Positions 1 to 9,504 are shown, numbered from the stretch's first letter. The stretch: DNA of 64,000 bases from Intestinibacter bartlettii (GCF_000154445.1 NZ_DS499566.1), one strand, 5' to 3'. The notes: a model not told the origin generated them from the sequence alone. A program made the numbers and translations.

Positions 1-156
1 GGCATATTTAAATATAATATAACAGAAATATTTGATACAGAGGCTGAAAATACTTTTGTTTTAGATCAGGATACAAGTAAAAAAGAGATAACTTTAGTTA
101 CATGTACTGATGGAGGAAAAAAACGACTTATTATAAAAGGAGAAATTAAAGAATAA
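1..156 (+). CDS. Sortase, C-terminal fragment (gene cut by window start)
   Basis: Open from the first base to TAA at 154-156. The encoded tail contains ITLVTCTDGGKKRLIIKGEI, which matches the TLxTC active-site strand and downstream catalytic Arg of class B-type sortases. Sortases are membrane transpeptidases that attach proteins to the cell wall. It lies just upstream of an IsdE-type heme lipoprotein, the arrangement seen in iron-regulated surface (Isd) loci, so it may anchor heme-capture proteins. The substrate-recognition part is outside the window, so the class is inferred from the tail only. Confidence 0.75.
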   Translation, partial: GIFKYNITEIFDTEAENTFVLDQDTSKKEITLVTCTDGGKKRLIIKGEIKE

Positions 157-268
157 ATATTTCTTCATTATATTTCTCTTAAATTTTGAATCTTATTCAA
201 AATATAAATTTGAAAATAATGACAATTAATATAAATAAACATTTATAAGACAGGAAAGAGGAACAAAA

Positions 269-1141
269 TTGAAAAAGATTTTATGTTTAATATCGATTTT
301 GATGGTTACTTTTTCAGTAATTGGATGCTCATCTAGCGAGGTAGATAGTTCTAAAGAACAAGCTACATCAAAAGATGAAAAACAAGTAGTAGTAGCTACA
401 TCAGTTGCAATTACTGAAATATTAGATAGGTTAGGTGTAGAAGTTAGTGGTGTACCACAAACTAGCTATGAACTTCCAGAAAGTGCAAAAGGTGCTACGG
501 AAATTGGAAGTCCAATGAATCCAGATATGGAAATAATAAAATCACTAAATCCAACAGACGTAATATGTGTTGATACTTTAGGAAGTGATTTTGAAAAACA
601 ATTTGAAGAAAACAATATAAATGCTGATTTTTATAATCTAAGCAATGTAGACGGATTAAAAGAAACAATAGCTGCTTTAGGAGAAAAATTCAATAAACAA
701 GATAAAGCAAATGAAATATTAGATGAAATAAAAGAAGTAGAAAATAAAGTTAATTCTAATAAAAAATCTGATGATAAGATCTTAGTATTATTTGGAGCAC
801 CAGGAAGTGTAATGGTAGCTACGGACAAAAGTTATATAGGAAACTTAGTCGAGTTAGCTGGAGGAAATAATATATTCTCAAATGCAACTAGCTCATTTAC
901 TCAAATAAACTTAGAAGAAATAATAAAGTTAAATCCAGATAAAATATTAGTTATGACTCATGCCGTTCCAGAGGCTGCAAAAAAATCTGTAGAAGAAGAA
1001 TTAAGTAAAGACCTTTGGAAAAATGTAAATGCAGTTAAAAATAACGATATAACTTATTTAGAAAATGGTTATTTCGGAATGAGTGCAAACTTACAAATAG
1101 TTGAGGCAGTAGAAAAATTAGGAGATATATTATATGAGTAA
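269..1141 (+). CDS. isdE: Heme ABC transporter substrate-binding lipoprotein, IsdE-type
   Basis: A 290-residue periplasmic-binding-type lipoprotein. It starts at TTG 269 behind GGAAAGAGG; no in-frame ATG is better placed. The signal peptide ends in lipobox VIGC with Cys20 as lipidation site. The body is a class III (BtuF/FepB-like) binding fold. Met83 in GSPMNPDMEII and His231 in MTHAVPEA sit at nearly the same spacing as the axial heme ligands of Staphylococcus aureus IsdE (Met78, His229), which supports heme as ligand. It is translationally coupled to the permease gene, whose ATG overlaps its stop. A cobalamin or siderophore ligand is the alternative, but the Met/His pair argues for heme. 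Confidence 0.85.
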   Translation: MKKILCLISILMVTFSVIGCSSSEVDSSKEQATSKDEKQVVVATSVAITEILDRLGVEVSGVPQTSYELPESAKGATEIGSPMNPDMEIIKSLNPTDVICVDTLGSDFEKQFEENNINADFYNLSNVDGLKETIAALGEKFNKQDKANEILDEIKEVENKVNSNKKSDDKILVLFGAPGSVMVATDKSYIGNLVELAGGNNIFSNATSSFTQINLEEIIKLNPDKILVMTHAVPEAAKKSVEEELSKDLWKNVNAVKNNDITYLENGYFGMSANLQIVEAVEKLGDILYE

Positions 1142-2138
1142 AATAAAAACACCGACGTTAAGTAGTTCTAAAAAAATATGTATGATACTTACTACAGTTT
1201 TTGTTTTATGTTTTACGATATTAATCTCTTTAAGAATAGGTAGTATAGATATTTCTTTCAAAGAATTAATTGATGGTATGTTTTTAAGTAAACAAAGCAA
1301 CAATTTCTTAATAATAAGAGATCTTAGAATGCCTAGAGTCTTATCTGCTGTATTAATAGGTGGTAACCTTGCAGTAGCAGGTGCACTTTTACAAACTACA
1401 ATGAAAAATCCACTAGCTGACCCTGGTATAATCGGGATTTCATCAGGAGCAAGCTTAGGGGCTATAGCTGTAATGGTTATATTTACAGATCTTATAAAAT
1501 ATAAAATCATAATAGCTTTTATAGGTGGTATAATAGCTGCATGCCTTGTTTACTTAATTGGAGAAGATAAAGGATTTTCACCAGTTAGAATAATACTTGC
1601 AGGTGTATGTGTAAACTCAATATTAAATGCATTATCTTCAATGGTGACGGTATTTAATAGTGCAGGAGTTTCAAGTATACAGACTTGGCTTTTAGGAAGT
1701 TTAGTAAATATAACATGGAATGATTTCAAAATACTAGCTTTATATACAATAGTAGGAATAGCACTATGTTTACTAGTTATAAAAAGCTGTGACCTTATGG
1801 GTCTTGGTGACAAAACAGCTCAAAGTTTAGGTCTAAACGTAAACAGAGTTAGAGTTATGATAACTTTTGTTGCAGTATTTTTAACTAGTATATCTACAGG
1901 AGTAGGTGGGGTTATATCATTTGTCGGACTTGTAATACCACATATATGTAGATTCTTAATAGGCTCTAGCCATAAATTCCTAATACCATTTAGTTATTTT
2001 ATGGGAGGATTTTTACTACTTGTTGCAGATACAGTATCAAGAAATATATTTAGACCTTATGAAATACCAGTAGGACTTACAATGTGTTTAGTAGGCGGTC
2101 CATTCTTTATATACATACTTAGAAGGAGCAAAAGATAA
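1134..2138 (+). CDS. isdF: FecCD-family heme/iron ABC permease
   Basis: A 334-residue polytopic membrane protein with the FecCD/BtuC hallmarks: RMPRVLSAVLIGGNLAVAGA near residue 63, NPLADPGIIGISSGASLGA near 92, and GLVIPHICRF near 267. Such permeases form homodimers that pass heme, siderophore or cobalamin across the membrane. The ATG lies within the last codons of the lipoprotein gene, and the stop overlaps the ATPase start, so the three are one tightly coupled operon. Length is normal for the family. Heme specificity is inherited from the IsdE-like partner. Confidence 0.88.
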   Translation: MSKIKTPTLSSSKKICMILTTVFVLCFTILISLRIGSIDISFKELIDGMFLSKQSNNFLIIRDLRMPRVLSAVLIGGNLAVAGALLQTTMKNPLADPGIIGISSGASLGAIAVMVIFTDLIKYKIIIAFIGGIIAACLVYLIGEDKGFSPVRIILAGVCVNSILNALSSMVTVFNSAGVSSIQTWLLGSLVNITWNDFKILALYTIVGIALCLLVIKSCDLMGLGDKTAQSLGLNVNRVRVMITFVAVFLTSISTGVGGVISFVGLVIPHICRFLIGSSHKFLIPFSYFMGGFLLLVADTVSRNIFRPYEIPVGLTMCLVGGPFFIYILRRSKR

Positions 2139-2914
2139 TGATTAAGTTAGAAAATATAAGTTTTTCTTATAACAAGAAAAAAGAATTTATACAGGATTTA
2201 TCATTAGAATTTAAAAGTGGGGAAATCACTACTATCCTTGGACCAAATGGAAGTGGAAAAAGTACACTTTTACATATGATGTCTACTTATTTAAAACCTA
2301 AAAGCGGAAAAATCTATTTAGGAGATAAAGATTTAGGTAAATTAAAACAAAAAGAAATAGCAAAATATATATCATGTGTGTATCAAGAAAATGAAGCACC
2401 AGATGATATAACTGTAAGGGATTTAGTATCATTTGGTAGAAATATATATTCAAATGTCAAAAAAGAAGACAAAGAAGAAAATAAGAGAATGATAGATTTT
2501 GCATTAAAAGCTACAGGAATAGAAGAAATTCAAGATAAAAAAGTTGTAAATTTATCAGGTGGGCAAAAACAAAGAGCATTTATAGCAATGTCACTTGCAC
2601 AAAATACAGAAGTTCTACTTCTTGATGAACCGACAACTTATCTAGATATATATCATCAAATAGAGATACTTGAAGTTGTAAAATCTTTAAATGAAAAATA
2701 CAATATCACAATAGTTATGGTTTTACATGATTTAAACCAAGCTATAAACTACAGTCATAATATTGTTATAATGAAAAACGGAAATTTAATAAAACAAGGA
2801 AAAGCGACTGAAGTTTTAAATGAGCAAACTATAAAAGATGTTTATAATGTGTCTGGATATATACATAAAGAAGATAATGAGGAAATCTATTTTATACCTA
2901 AGAAAATATGTTAA
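2138..2914 (+). CDS. Heme/iron ABC transporter ATP-binding protein
   Basis: A 258-residue ABC ATPase of the FepC/BtuD class. Walker A GPNGSGKST is near residue 34, the Q-loop near 82, signature LSGGQKQR near 139, Walker B VLLLDEPTTYLD near 158 and the switch His in VMVLHDLNQ near 194. It powers the FecCD-type permease encoded immediately upstream, with a one-base stop/start overlap. A hairpin at 2987-3016 ends the unit. Nothing is unusual in the sequence. The substrate is taken from the operon, not from this protein. Confidence 0.9.
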   Translation: MIKLENISFSYNKKKEFIQDLSLEFKSGEITTILGPNGSGKSTLLHMMSTYLKPKSGKIYLGDKDLGKLKQKEIAKYISCVYQENEAPDDITVRDLVSFGRNIYSNVKKEDKEENKRMIDFALKATGIEEIQDKKVVNLSGGQKQRAFIAMSLAQNTEVLLLDEPTTYLDIYHQIEILEVVKSLNEKYNITIVMVLHDLNQAINYSHNIVIMKNGNLIKQGKATEVLNEQTIKDVYNVSGYIHKEDNEEIYFIPKKIC

Positions 2915-2986
2915 TCATAATAATTAGATAGAAATTAGACAATAAAAACATATTTATGTTTCTAATAATATAGATGAAATTAAAGC

Positions 2987-3016
2987 AAGAATGCTCGTTT
3001 TAGGCATTCTTGTTTT
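2987..3016 (+). terminator. Intrinsic terminator after heme transporter operon
   Basis: Perfect 8-bp stem AAGAATGC / GCATTCTT (2987-2994 and 3004-3011) followed by TGTTTTATT. It separates the isd-type operon from the DUF454/exporter genes. Confidence 0.75.
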
Positions 3017-3061
3017 ATTAAACGGCTAATTACCAAAATATTACATAAGGAGGGTGTTTTA

Positions 3062-3436
3062 ATGATAAAAAAAATAGGACTTATAGCTTTAGGGACATTA
3101 TCATTAATAGTGGGTATAATCGGTATATTCTTACCAATACTTCCAACAACGCCACTGTTACTTTTAACTTCATACTGCTATATAAAAAGTAGTGAGAGGT
3201 TAAGTAAGAAATTTATGAATACAAAAATATACGATAAATATGTTAGAAACTTCCACGAACAAGGTGGAATGACCTTAAAAGGTAAATTAATGCTTACTAT
3301 ACCAGTATCATTACTTTTACTATTCATGTTTATAATAATTGAAAGTCCAATAATGAGATGTGTAATAGTTATTATGTGGGTTACAAAAGTTATATTCTTT
3401 ACAAAAATGAAGACAATCAAAATAGAAGAGGTGTAA
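3062..3436 (+). CDS. DUF454 (YbaN) family inner-membrane protein
   Basis: A 124-residue protein with RBS AAGGAGGGTG before ATG 3062. The opening (LGTLSLIVGIIGIFLPILPTTPLLLL) is a hydrophobic segment with the ILPTTP loop typical of DUF454/YbaN, followed by a charged loop and two C-terminal membrane segments. The function of the family is not established. It is followed after one base by the exporter half gene and belongs to that operon. In related anaerobes the family often sits with heme or ABC exporter genes, so a link to heme handling is possible but inferred. Confidence 0.8.
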   Translation: MIKKIGLIALGTLSLIVGIIGIFLPILPTTPLLLLTSYCYIKSSERLSKKFMNTKIYDKYVRNFHEQGGMTLKGKLMLTIPVSLLLLFMFIIIESPIMRCVIVIMWVTKVIFFTKMKTIKIEEV

Positions 3437-3437
3437 A

Positions 3438-5225
3438 ATGTTTAAAAAGAGATTATTAGAGCTATGCAATAGTTCTAAAAAATGGATTGCAATGACAGTT
3501 TTAATGAACTGGATTTCAATAATATGCAATATACTAGTTATCCTATTTATAGGAAACACAATAGATAAATTAATAAATTCAAACTTAGAAATAAACTACT
3601 TAAGAGATGGACTTTATATAGGATCTCTTTTAGTAATAAGATTTTTAGCAAACTACTATTCAACAAGATTCTCACTTAATTCATCAAGTGAAGTTAAAAA
3701 AGTTTTAAGAGAGAAAATATATGAAAAATTATTAGATATAGGTGTAAATTACAACAAATTTATATCTACATCATCAGTAGTTCAAATAGGTGTTGATGGT
3801 GTTGAAGCATTAGAAATTTATTTTGGTAGATTCTTACCACAATTATTCTACAGTGCATTAGCTCCACTTACATTATTTGTAGTAGTATCATTTATAAGTT
3901 TTAAAGTAGCATTAGTATTATTAATATGTGTACCTTTAATACCGCTTACAATAATGGCAGTTATGAAAATAGCTAAAAAATTATTAAGCAAATACTGGGG
4001 TGTATATACTAACTTAGGTGATTCATTCTTAGAAAACCTTCAAGGTCTTACTACTTTAAAAATATTCGACTTAGATGAAGAAAAAAATAAAGAGATGAAC
4101 GAAGATGCAGAAAACTTCAGAAAAATAACAATGAGAGTTTTATTAATGCAATTAAACTCAATAACAATAATGGACTTAGTTGCTTATGGTGGTTCAGCTG
4201 TAGGTATATTAATAGCAATAAGCCAATTTAGAAGTGGAATAATAACTCCTGGTGGATTATTAATAATAATACTTTTAAGTGCGGAATTCTTCTTACCAAT
4301 GAGACTTTTAGGTTCACTATTCCACGTTGCTATGAATGGTATATCAGCAAGTGATAGAATATTTGACTTACTTGATATAGAAGTAGAAGAAAAACCATCT
4401 TTAAGTGACGAACAAATGAAATCTCTTGATAATATAGACATAAAATTAGAAAATGTGTCTTATAGTTACGACAAGAAAAGAACAATATTAGAAAATATAA
4501 ACATAGACATAAAAGAAAAACAAACAGTTGCATTTGTCGGAGAAAGTGGTTCAGGAAAAAGTACAATAACTAGCTTACTTCTTAAAATAGATGAAGTAGA
4601 TAAAGGCGCTATAACATTTAACGGGATTAATCTAAACGACATACCATTTGATGTATTAAATAAAAAAGTTGGATTTATAAACCATAATGCTTATATATTC
4701 AATACAACAATAAGAGAAAATATTAAAATGGGTAAAAAAGATGCTACTGATGAAGAAATCTATGCAGTATTAAAAGAAGCAAACTTAGATAGCTTCGTTA
4801 AAAAACTTCCAAACAAACTTGATACAAAAGTTGGAGAAGGCGGAAACTTACTTTCAGGTGGACAAAAACAAAGACTTTGTCTTGCTAGAACAATAATCAA
4901 AAATCCAGATATCTACATATTCGACGAGGCTACTTCAAACATAGATGTAGAAAGTGAAGAAAAGATTTGGGAAAGTATAGAAAAATTATCTAAAGATAAG
5001 ACAGTTATAATAATTTCACACAGATTATTAAACGTTAAAAATGCAGATACAATCTACATGTTAGAAAACGGCGTAATAGCTGAAAGTGGAAATCACAACG
5101 AACTTATGTTAAAAGGTGGAGTATATAAAAACCTTGTAGATCACCAAAATGATTTAGAAAATATATACAACGAATTAGAAAGCAAAAACTTAGAAAAAGT
5201 TTCAGAAGAAATCGAGGTGATATAG
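3438..5225 (+). CDS. ABC exporter half-transporter, CydD-like (permease-ATPase fusion)
   Basis: A 595-residue type IV ABC exporter half. Six membrane segments occupy about residues 15-300. The C-terminal ATPase has Walker A GESGSGKST near 369, signature LSGGQKQR near 475 and Walker B IYIFDEATSNID near 494. It is followed after one base by a second half-transporter, so the pair should form a heterodimer. Best resemblance is to the CydDC/thiol-exporter group. Position directly after the heme importer suggests heme or thiol export to balance heme uptake, but the substrate cannot be read from sequence. Length and motifs are complete. Confidence 0.8.
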   Translation: MFKKRLLELCNSSKKWIAMTVLMNWISIICNILVILFIGNTIDKLINSNLEINYLRDGLYIGSLLVIRFLANYYSTRFSLNSSSEVKKVLREKIYEKLLDIGVNYNKFISTSSVVQIGVDGVEALEIYFGRFLPQLFYSALAPLTLFVVVSFISFKVALVLLICVPLIPLTIMAVMKIAKKLLSKYWGVYTNLGDSFLENLQGLTTLKIFDLDEEKNKEMNEDAENFRKITMRVLLMQLNSITIMDLVAYGGSAVGILIAISQFRSGIITPGGLLIIILLSAEFFLPMRLLGSLFHVAMNGISASDRIFDLLDIEVEEKPSLSDEQMKSLDNIDIKLENVSYSYDKKRTILENINIDIKEKQTVAFVGESGSGKSTITSLLLKIDEVDKGAITFNGINLNDIPFDVLNKKVGFINHNAYIFNTTIRENIKMGKKDATDEEIYAVLKEANLDSFVKKLPNKLDTKVGEGGNLLSGGQKQRLCLARTIIKNPDIYIFDEATSNIDVESEEKIWESIEKLSKDKTVIIISHRLLNVKNADTIYMLENGVIAESGNHNELMLKGGVYKNLVDHQNDLENIYNELESKNLEKVSEEIEVI

Positions 5226-5226
5226 T

Positions 5227-6903
5227 ATGGAACAAAAAAGACAATCAGGATTTAAAATAATGTTAAGGCTTATAAAAGTCTTAAAACCACTAGCACCAAT
5301 AATGATGATAACTATATCATTCGGTATATTAGGATTTTTAGCTGCAACTGCAATAACATCATTTGGTATGGTTGCGGGAGCAGATATATTAGGATTTAAT
5401 GTAGGAATTAGTGCATCTACTGCTATAAAAATAGTTATAGCTTGTGCAATACTTAGAGGTATACTTAGATTTATAGAGCAATATTCAGGACACTTTATTG
5501 CCTTTACAATACTTGCAATATTAAGAGATCAAGTTTTCAAAGCGTTAAGAAAATTAGCTCCAGCAAAACTTGAGTCAAAAGAAAAAGGTAGTTTAATATC
5601 TATAATAACAAGTGATATAGAATTATTAGAAGTATTCTATGCTCATACAGTAGCTCCAATAGCAATAGGTGTAGTTACATCAATTATAATAGCATGCGTA
5701 TTATTTGCTATAAACCCAATATTCGGTGCATTATCAGTAGTATTTTATTTAATAGTTGGATACTTTATACCAGTATTCTCATCAAAATTCGCTAAACAAG
5801 GTGGAGTTGAATATAGAGCAGCATTTGCTGATTCAAACTCATACTTCTTAGAAAGTTTAAATGGGATAAAAGAAATACTTTTATTTGATAAAGGTGAAGA
5901 CAGAAAAAATGCTATAAATGAAAATAGTGAAAAATTACACGAAAAAATGGGTGTAATAAAAGGTCACGAAGGAATAATAAGAGCCTTCACAGATATAGTA
6001 ATAATGATAGCAATACTTACATTCTTATTCGTAAGTATTAAGTTAAATGAACAAGGTCAAATAACTATAGGTCAAGGTTTAGTTGCAATAGTGACTCTTG
6101 CAAGTTCATTTGGACCAGTTGTTGCACTAAGTAACTTATCAAATAACTTAATTCAAACATTTGCATGTGCACAAAGATTATTCGATATATTAGATGAAGT
6201 GCCAGCAGTTGAAGATGTAGAAGGTGAAACTGAACTTTCTTCAAAAGATATAAAAGTAGATAATATAAGCTTTGATTATGATAATAGAGAAAATATATTA
6301 AAAGACTTATCACTAGATATCAAAAAAGGTGAGAAAGTCGCTATAATCGGTGAGAGTGGATCTGGAAAGAGTACACTTCTTAAATTAATGATGAGATTCT
6401 GGAATGTAGATAAAGGTGAAATCTCAATAGGTGGGGAAAACTTAAAAACTATACCTACAAAAACTTTAAGAAAATCTCAGACTTTAGTAAGTCAAGATAC
6501 ATTCTTATTTAACGATACAATATTAAACAATATTAAAATGGGTGACAGAGATGCAAGCTTTGAAGATGTGATTAAGGCTGCTAAAAAAGCATCTATCCAC
6601 GAATTTATAATGAAACTTCCACAAGGATACGAAACAAATGTTGGAGAATTAGGTGGAAACTTATCATCAGGTGAAAAACAAAGAATGTCTATGGCTAGAG
6701 CATTCTTAAGAAATAGTGACATACTTATATTAGACGAGCCTACAAGTAACTTAGATACATTAAATGAGGCAAGTATATTAAAAACTATCGACGATGAATG
6801 TAAAGATAAGACAATAGTAATGGTATCTCACAGAAAATCAAGTAGTGCAATATGCAATAAGAGATACGGATTAGAAAATAAAAAACTTGTGCGTATACAA
6901 TAG
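5227..6903 (+). CDS. ABC exporter half-transporter, CydC-like partner
   Basis: A 558-residue permease-ATPase fusion, partner of the preceding gene. Membrane segments span about residues 15-300. The nucleotide-binding domain has Walker A GESGSGKST near 376, degenerate signature LSSGEKQR near 479 and Walker B ILILDEPTSNLD near 500. The variant signature (Ser-Glu in place of Gly-Gln) suggests unequal ATP sites, common in heterodimeric exporters. A strong terminator follows at 6912. Substrate unknown; heme, cysteine/glutathione or peptide export are candidates. Confidence 0.8.
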   Translation: MEQKRQSGFKIMLRLIKVLKPLAPIMMITISFGILGFLAATAITSFGMVAGADILGFNVGISASTAIKIVIACAILRGILRFIEQYSGHFIAFTILAILRDQVFKALRKLAPAKLESKEKGSLISIITSDIELLEVFYAHTVAPIAIGVVTSIIIACVLFAINPIFGALSVVFYLIVGYFIPVFSSKFAKQGGVEYRAAFADSNSYFLESLNGIKEILLFDKGEDRKNAINENSEKLHEKMGVIKGHEGIIRAFTDIVIMIAILTFLFVSIKLNEQGQITIGQGLVAIVTLASSFGPVVALSNLSNNLIQTFACAQRLFDILDEVPAVEDVEGETELSSKDIKVDNISFDYDNRENILKDLSLDIKKGEKVAIIGESGSGKSTLLKLMMRFWNVDKGEISIGGENLKTIPTKTLRKSQTLVSQDTFLFNDTILNNIKMGDRDASFEDVIKAAKKASIHEFIMKLPQGYETNVGELGGNLSSGEKQRMSMARAFLRNSDILILDEPTSNLDTLNEASILKTIDDECKDKTIVMVSHRKSSSAICNKRYGLENKKLVRIQ

Positions 6904-6911
6904 TTTAATTT

Positions 6912-6945
6912 AGACCGTATGAATTTTCATACGGTCTTTAAAAAG
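6912..6945 (+). terminator. Intrinsic terminator after exporter operon
   Basis: Stem AGACCGTATGAA / TTCATACGGTCT (6912-6923 and 6926-6937), then TTAAAAAG. It closes the DUF454/exporter operon. Confidence 0.75.
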
Positions 6946-6994
6946 AGTGTATTAAATTAGCACATAACAAATTTATGAGGAAATAAAAATATAT

Positions 6995-7291
6995 ATGAGT
7001 AGAATAGAAAGAGAAAAAAAGATAATAGGCGTTATGGTAGATATCTACTGTAAGAAAAAACATAAACACAAAGACGGTTTATGTGAAGAATGCCAAGAAT
7101 TATTAGATTACAGTAGACAAAGATTAGACAAATGTAAATTCGGCGAGGAAAAAACTTACTGCCAAAAATGTCCTATACATTGCTACAAAAAAAGCATGAA
7201 AGAAAAAGTAAAAGACGTGATGAAATTTAGTGGTCCTAGATTATTAATATATAGACCAGTTGATTTCTTCAGACATCTTATAGGAAAATAA
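6995..7291 (+). CDS. YgbA_NO (nitrous oxide-stimulated promoter) family protein
   Basis: A 98-residue cytoplasmic protein of the YgbA_NO family. It is Cys/His-rich: C-x8-H...CEEC near residue 27, CQKCPIHCY near 57, then the conserved FSGPRLLIYRP block near 75. The cysteine pattern suggests a metal or Fe-S site. The E. coli homolog is nitrosative-stress inducible, and a general role in NO recovery is inferred by family only. Single-gene unit with its own terminator at 7329. Confidence 0.8.
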   Translation: MSRIEREKKIIGVMVDIYCKKKHKHKDGLCEECQELLDYSRQRLDKCKFGEEKTYCQKCPIHCYKKSMKEKVKDVMKFSGPRLLIYRPVDFFRHLIGK

Positions 7292-7328
7292 GAAAATATT
7301 TAGCTTAAAGATTTTTGCAATTTATTAT

Positions 7329-7369
7329 AAAAAGGAGATAAAATTTTTGTGATTTATCTCCTTTTTTTG
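7329..7369 (+). terminator. Intrinsic terminator
   Basis: Stem AAAGGAGATAAA / TTTATCTCCTTT (7331-7342 and 7353-7364) running into a T tract. Confidence 0.8.
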
Positions 7370-7501
7370 CTTATTTCTCTTGCAATTTGTGCCATTTTTA
7401 TGGATAATAGATATAGCTAAAAATAATATAATAATAGTAAAAATATGTATTGTATATTGTTTATAATTATATAGTATACGATTAAAATTCGGAGGAATAA
7501 A

Positions 7502-7750
7502 ATGGAAATAAACTTTAAAACTTCAGGAATATGCTGTAGAGAAATGAACTTCTCAGTTGATGAAAATAACACAATAACTGATGTTGAATTCGTAGGAGGA
7601 TGTAACGGAAATCTTTCAGGAATGGCTAAATTACTAATAGGACAAAATGCATTAGAAGTTGCAGAAAAGTTAGAGGGAACTACTTGTGGAAACAAAATGA
7701 CTTCATGTCCAGACCAATTATCAAAAGCTATAAAAGAAAATATAAAATAA
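7502..7750 (+). CDS. TSCPD-domain protein (TIGR03905 type)
   Basis: An 82-residue protein consisting only of a TSCPD domain. Cysteines occur in GICCREM near residue 10, GGCNGN near 32, and TTCGNKMTSCPDQL near 60, ending in the name-giving TSCPD. In longer proteins this domain occurs at the C-terminus of B12-dependent ribonucleotide reductases. The stand-alone version has no established function; metal binding is inferred from the cysteines. Strong RBS CGGAGG before ATG 7502. Monocistronic; the next gene has its own promoter. Confidence 0.8.
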   Translation: MEINFKTSGICCREMNFSVDENNTITDVEFVGGCNGNLSGMAKLLIGQNALEVAEKLEGTTCGNKMTSCPDQLSKAIKENIK

Positions 7751-7798
7751 TTACATATATTAAAAAGTATATTTATATTTTATATTAATACATAATCA

Positions 7799-7827
7799 TT
7801 GACAAAAATTTTGACTTTGAATATAAT
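7799..7827 (+). promoter_or_regulatory. Sigma-A promoter of the tyrS T-box transcript
   Basis: TTGACA (7799-7804), 17-bp spacer, TATAAT (7822-7827): a consensus match. Transcription should start near 7834 and read the T-box leader. Confidence 0.8.
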
Positions 7828-7887
7828 ATAATGTATATGTATATAAAATCAAAATTTGTCAATAATAATATAAAAAGCTAAGATAAG

Positions 7888-8120
7888 GAATAGTAATAAT
7901 AATAACTTAAACAGAAAGTTGCCGGTTGATGAGAGGCGCACTAGGGATATTATGAATACACCTTTGAGCTTCACTTTTGAAATATAGTAGGAAGTGACGT
8001 GTGCACACGTTATAGTGCAGAGTTTTTAACTCACTGAGGTAGATAATGTGAATTATCTATAAACAAAGGTGGTAACGCGAGATATACCCTCGTCCTTTAG
8101 ATAGGACGGGGGTTTTTTAA
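7888..8120 (+). promoter_or_regulatory. T-box leader controlling tyrS (Tyr specifier TAC)
   Basis: Stem I region contains the GATGAGAGG motif (7928-7936) and, on its 3' side, TATGAATACACC, whose TAC at 7957-7959 is the likely tyrosine specifier. The T-box bulge AAAGGTGGTAACGCG is at 8065-8079. It is followed by the terminator hairpin CCCTCGTCCT / AGGACGGGGG (8087-8096 and 8103-8112) with a T6 tail. Uncharged tRNA-Tyr would bind specifier and T-box and favour antitermination. Downstream tyrS agrees with the specifier. Confidence 0.93.
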
Positions 8121-8162
8121 TACAAAAAATAATTACATTTATATAATAAAGGAGTGAATAAA

Positions 8163-9389
8163 ATGACAGTATACGAAGAATTAGTCGAAAGAGGACTTAT
8201 CGCACAAGTAACTGACGAAGATGAATTAAAAGAATTAATAAATGCAGGTAAAGCTACATTCTATATAGGATTCGATGCTACTGCTGATTCTCTACACGTA
8301 GGTCACTTTATGGCATTATGCTTAATGAAGAGATTACAAATGTCTGGTAACAGACCAATAGCACTAGTAGGTGGAGGAACTACAATGATAGGAGACCCAT
8401 CTGGTAGAAGTGATATGAGACAAATGATGACTCCAGAAATGATAAACCACAACTGTGAGTGCTTCAAAAAACAAATGAGCAAATTTATAGATTTCTCAGA
8501 TGATAAAGCAGTATTAGTAAACAATGCTGACTGGTTATTAGACTTAAACTATGTAGACGTATTAAGAGAAGTTGGTTCTTGCTTCAGTGTTAACAGAATG
8601 CTTTCTGCTGAATGTTACAAACAAAGAATGGACAGAGAAGGTGGGCTTACTTTCTTAGAATTCAACTACATGATAATGCAAGCTTACGATTTCTACCAAT
8701 TATACCAAAAATACGGATGCCAAATGCAATTAGGTGGAAACGACCAATGGTCAAACATGCTTGCAGGTACTGATTTAATAAGACGTAAATTAGGTGAAAA
8801 TGCATACGCTATGACTATAACTTTACTTCTTAACTCTGAAGGAAAGAAAATGGGTAAAACTCAATCAGGAGCTGTATGGCTAGACCCTAACAAAACTTCT
8901 CCATTCGAATTCTACCAATACTGGAGAAACGTATCAGATGCTGACGTTATAAAATGTTTAAAAATGCTTACTTTCTTACCATTAGAAGAAATAAAAGAAA
9001 TGGAAAAATGGGAAGGTAGCGAACTTAACAAAGCTAAAGAAATACTTGCATATGAATTAACTACATTAGTTCACAGCGAAGAAGATGCAAAAGCTGCACA
9101 AGAAAGTGCAAGAGCTTTATTCAGCCAAGGTAATGCTGCAAACATGCCAACAGTTGAATTAGCAGATAGCGATTTAGAAGATGGTAAAATAGACATAATA
9201 AGCTTACTTGTTAAAGCTGACCTTGCACCATCAAGATCAGAAGCTAGACGTAATATACAACAAGGTGGAGTTTCTGTAAATGGTGAAAAAGTTACAGATA
9301 TCCAAGCTACAGTTGCTAAAGAAGAATTAGTAGAAGGTGCTGTTGTTAAACGTGGTAAAAAGAAATTCAAAAAAGTTGTAGTAAAATAA
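8163..9389 (+). CDS. tyrS: Tyrosyl-tRNA synthetase (TyrRS, TyrS)
   Basis: A class I aminoacyl-tRNA synthetase of 408 residues that charges tRNA-Tyr in the cytoplasm. ATG 8163 is chosen because AAAGGAGTG (8148-8156) lies just upstream; a GTG at 8154 falls inside that ribosome binding site. The HIGH motif appears as HVGH (residues 45-48) and KMSKS as KMGKT near 229. Between them lie the tyrosine-pocket segments YDFYQLY and GGNDQWSN. A C-terminal S4 RNA-binding domain (SRSEARRNIQQGGVSVNG) is present. Control is by the T-box just upstream. Confidence 0.96.
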   Translation: MTVYEELVERGLIAQVTDEDELKELINAGKATFYIGFDATADSLHVGHFMALCLMKRLQMSGNRPIALVGGGTTMIGDPSGRSDMRQMMTPEMINHNCECFKKQMSKFIDFSDDKAVLVNNADWLLDLNYVDVLREVGSCFSVNRMLSAECYKQRMDREGGLTFLEFNYMIMQAYDFYQLYQKYGCQMQLGGNDQWSNMLAGTDLIRRKLGENAYAMTITLLLNSEGKKMGKTQSGAVWLDPNKTSPFEFYQYWRNVSDADVIKCLKMLTFLPLEEIKEMEKWEGSELNKAKEILAYELTTLVHSEEDAKAAQESARALFSQGNAANMPTVELADSDLEDGKIDIISLLVKADLAPSRSEARRNIQQGGVSVNGEKVTDIQATVAKEELVEGAVVKRGKKKFKKVVVK

Positions 9390-9424
9390 TAAATATTAAA
9401 TTATATCTTATAAGATACATTATA

Positions 9425-9462
9425 AAAAGGAGTGAACGAATTATTTCGTCACTCCTTTTAAA
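9425..9462. terminator. Terminator between tyrS and lplA (works both ways)
   Basis: Stem AAAAGGAGTGA / TCACTCCTTTT (9425-9435 and 9449-9459) with A tract before and T tract after, so it can serve both converging genes. Confidence 0.75.
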
Positions 9463-9504
9463 TATTATTTTAAGATATTTATTGTTTATATAGTGTAATT
9501 AAAA

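Noticed and set aside
8154..8162. GTG start for tyrS
   Set aside because: It lies inside the AAAGGAGTG ribosome binding site of ATG 8163.
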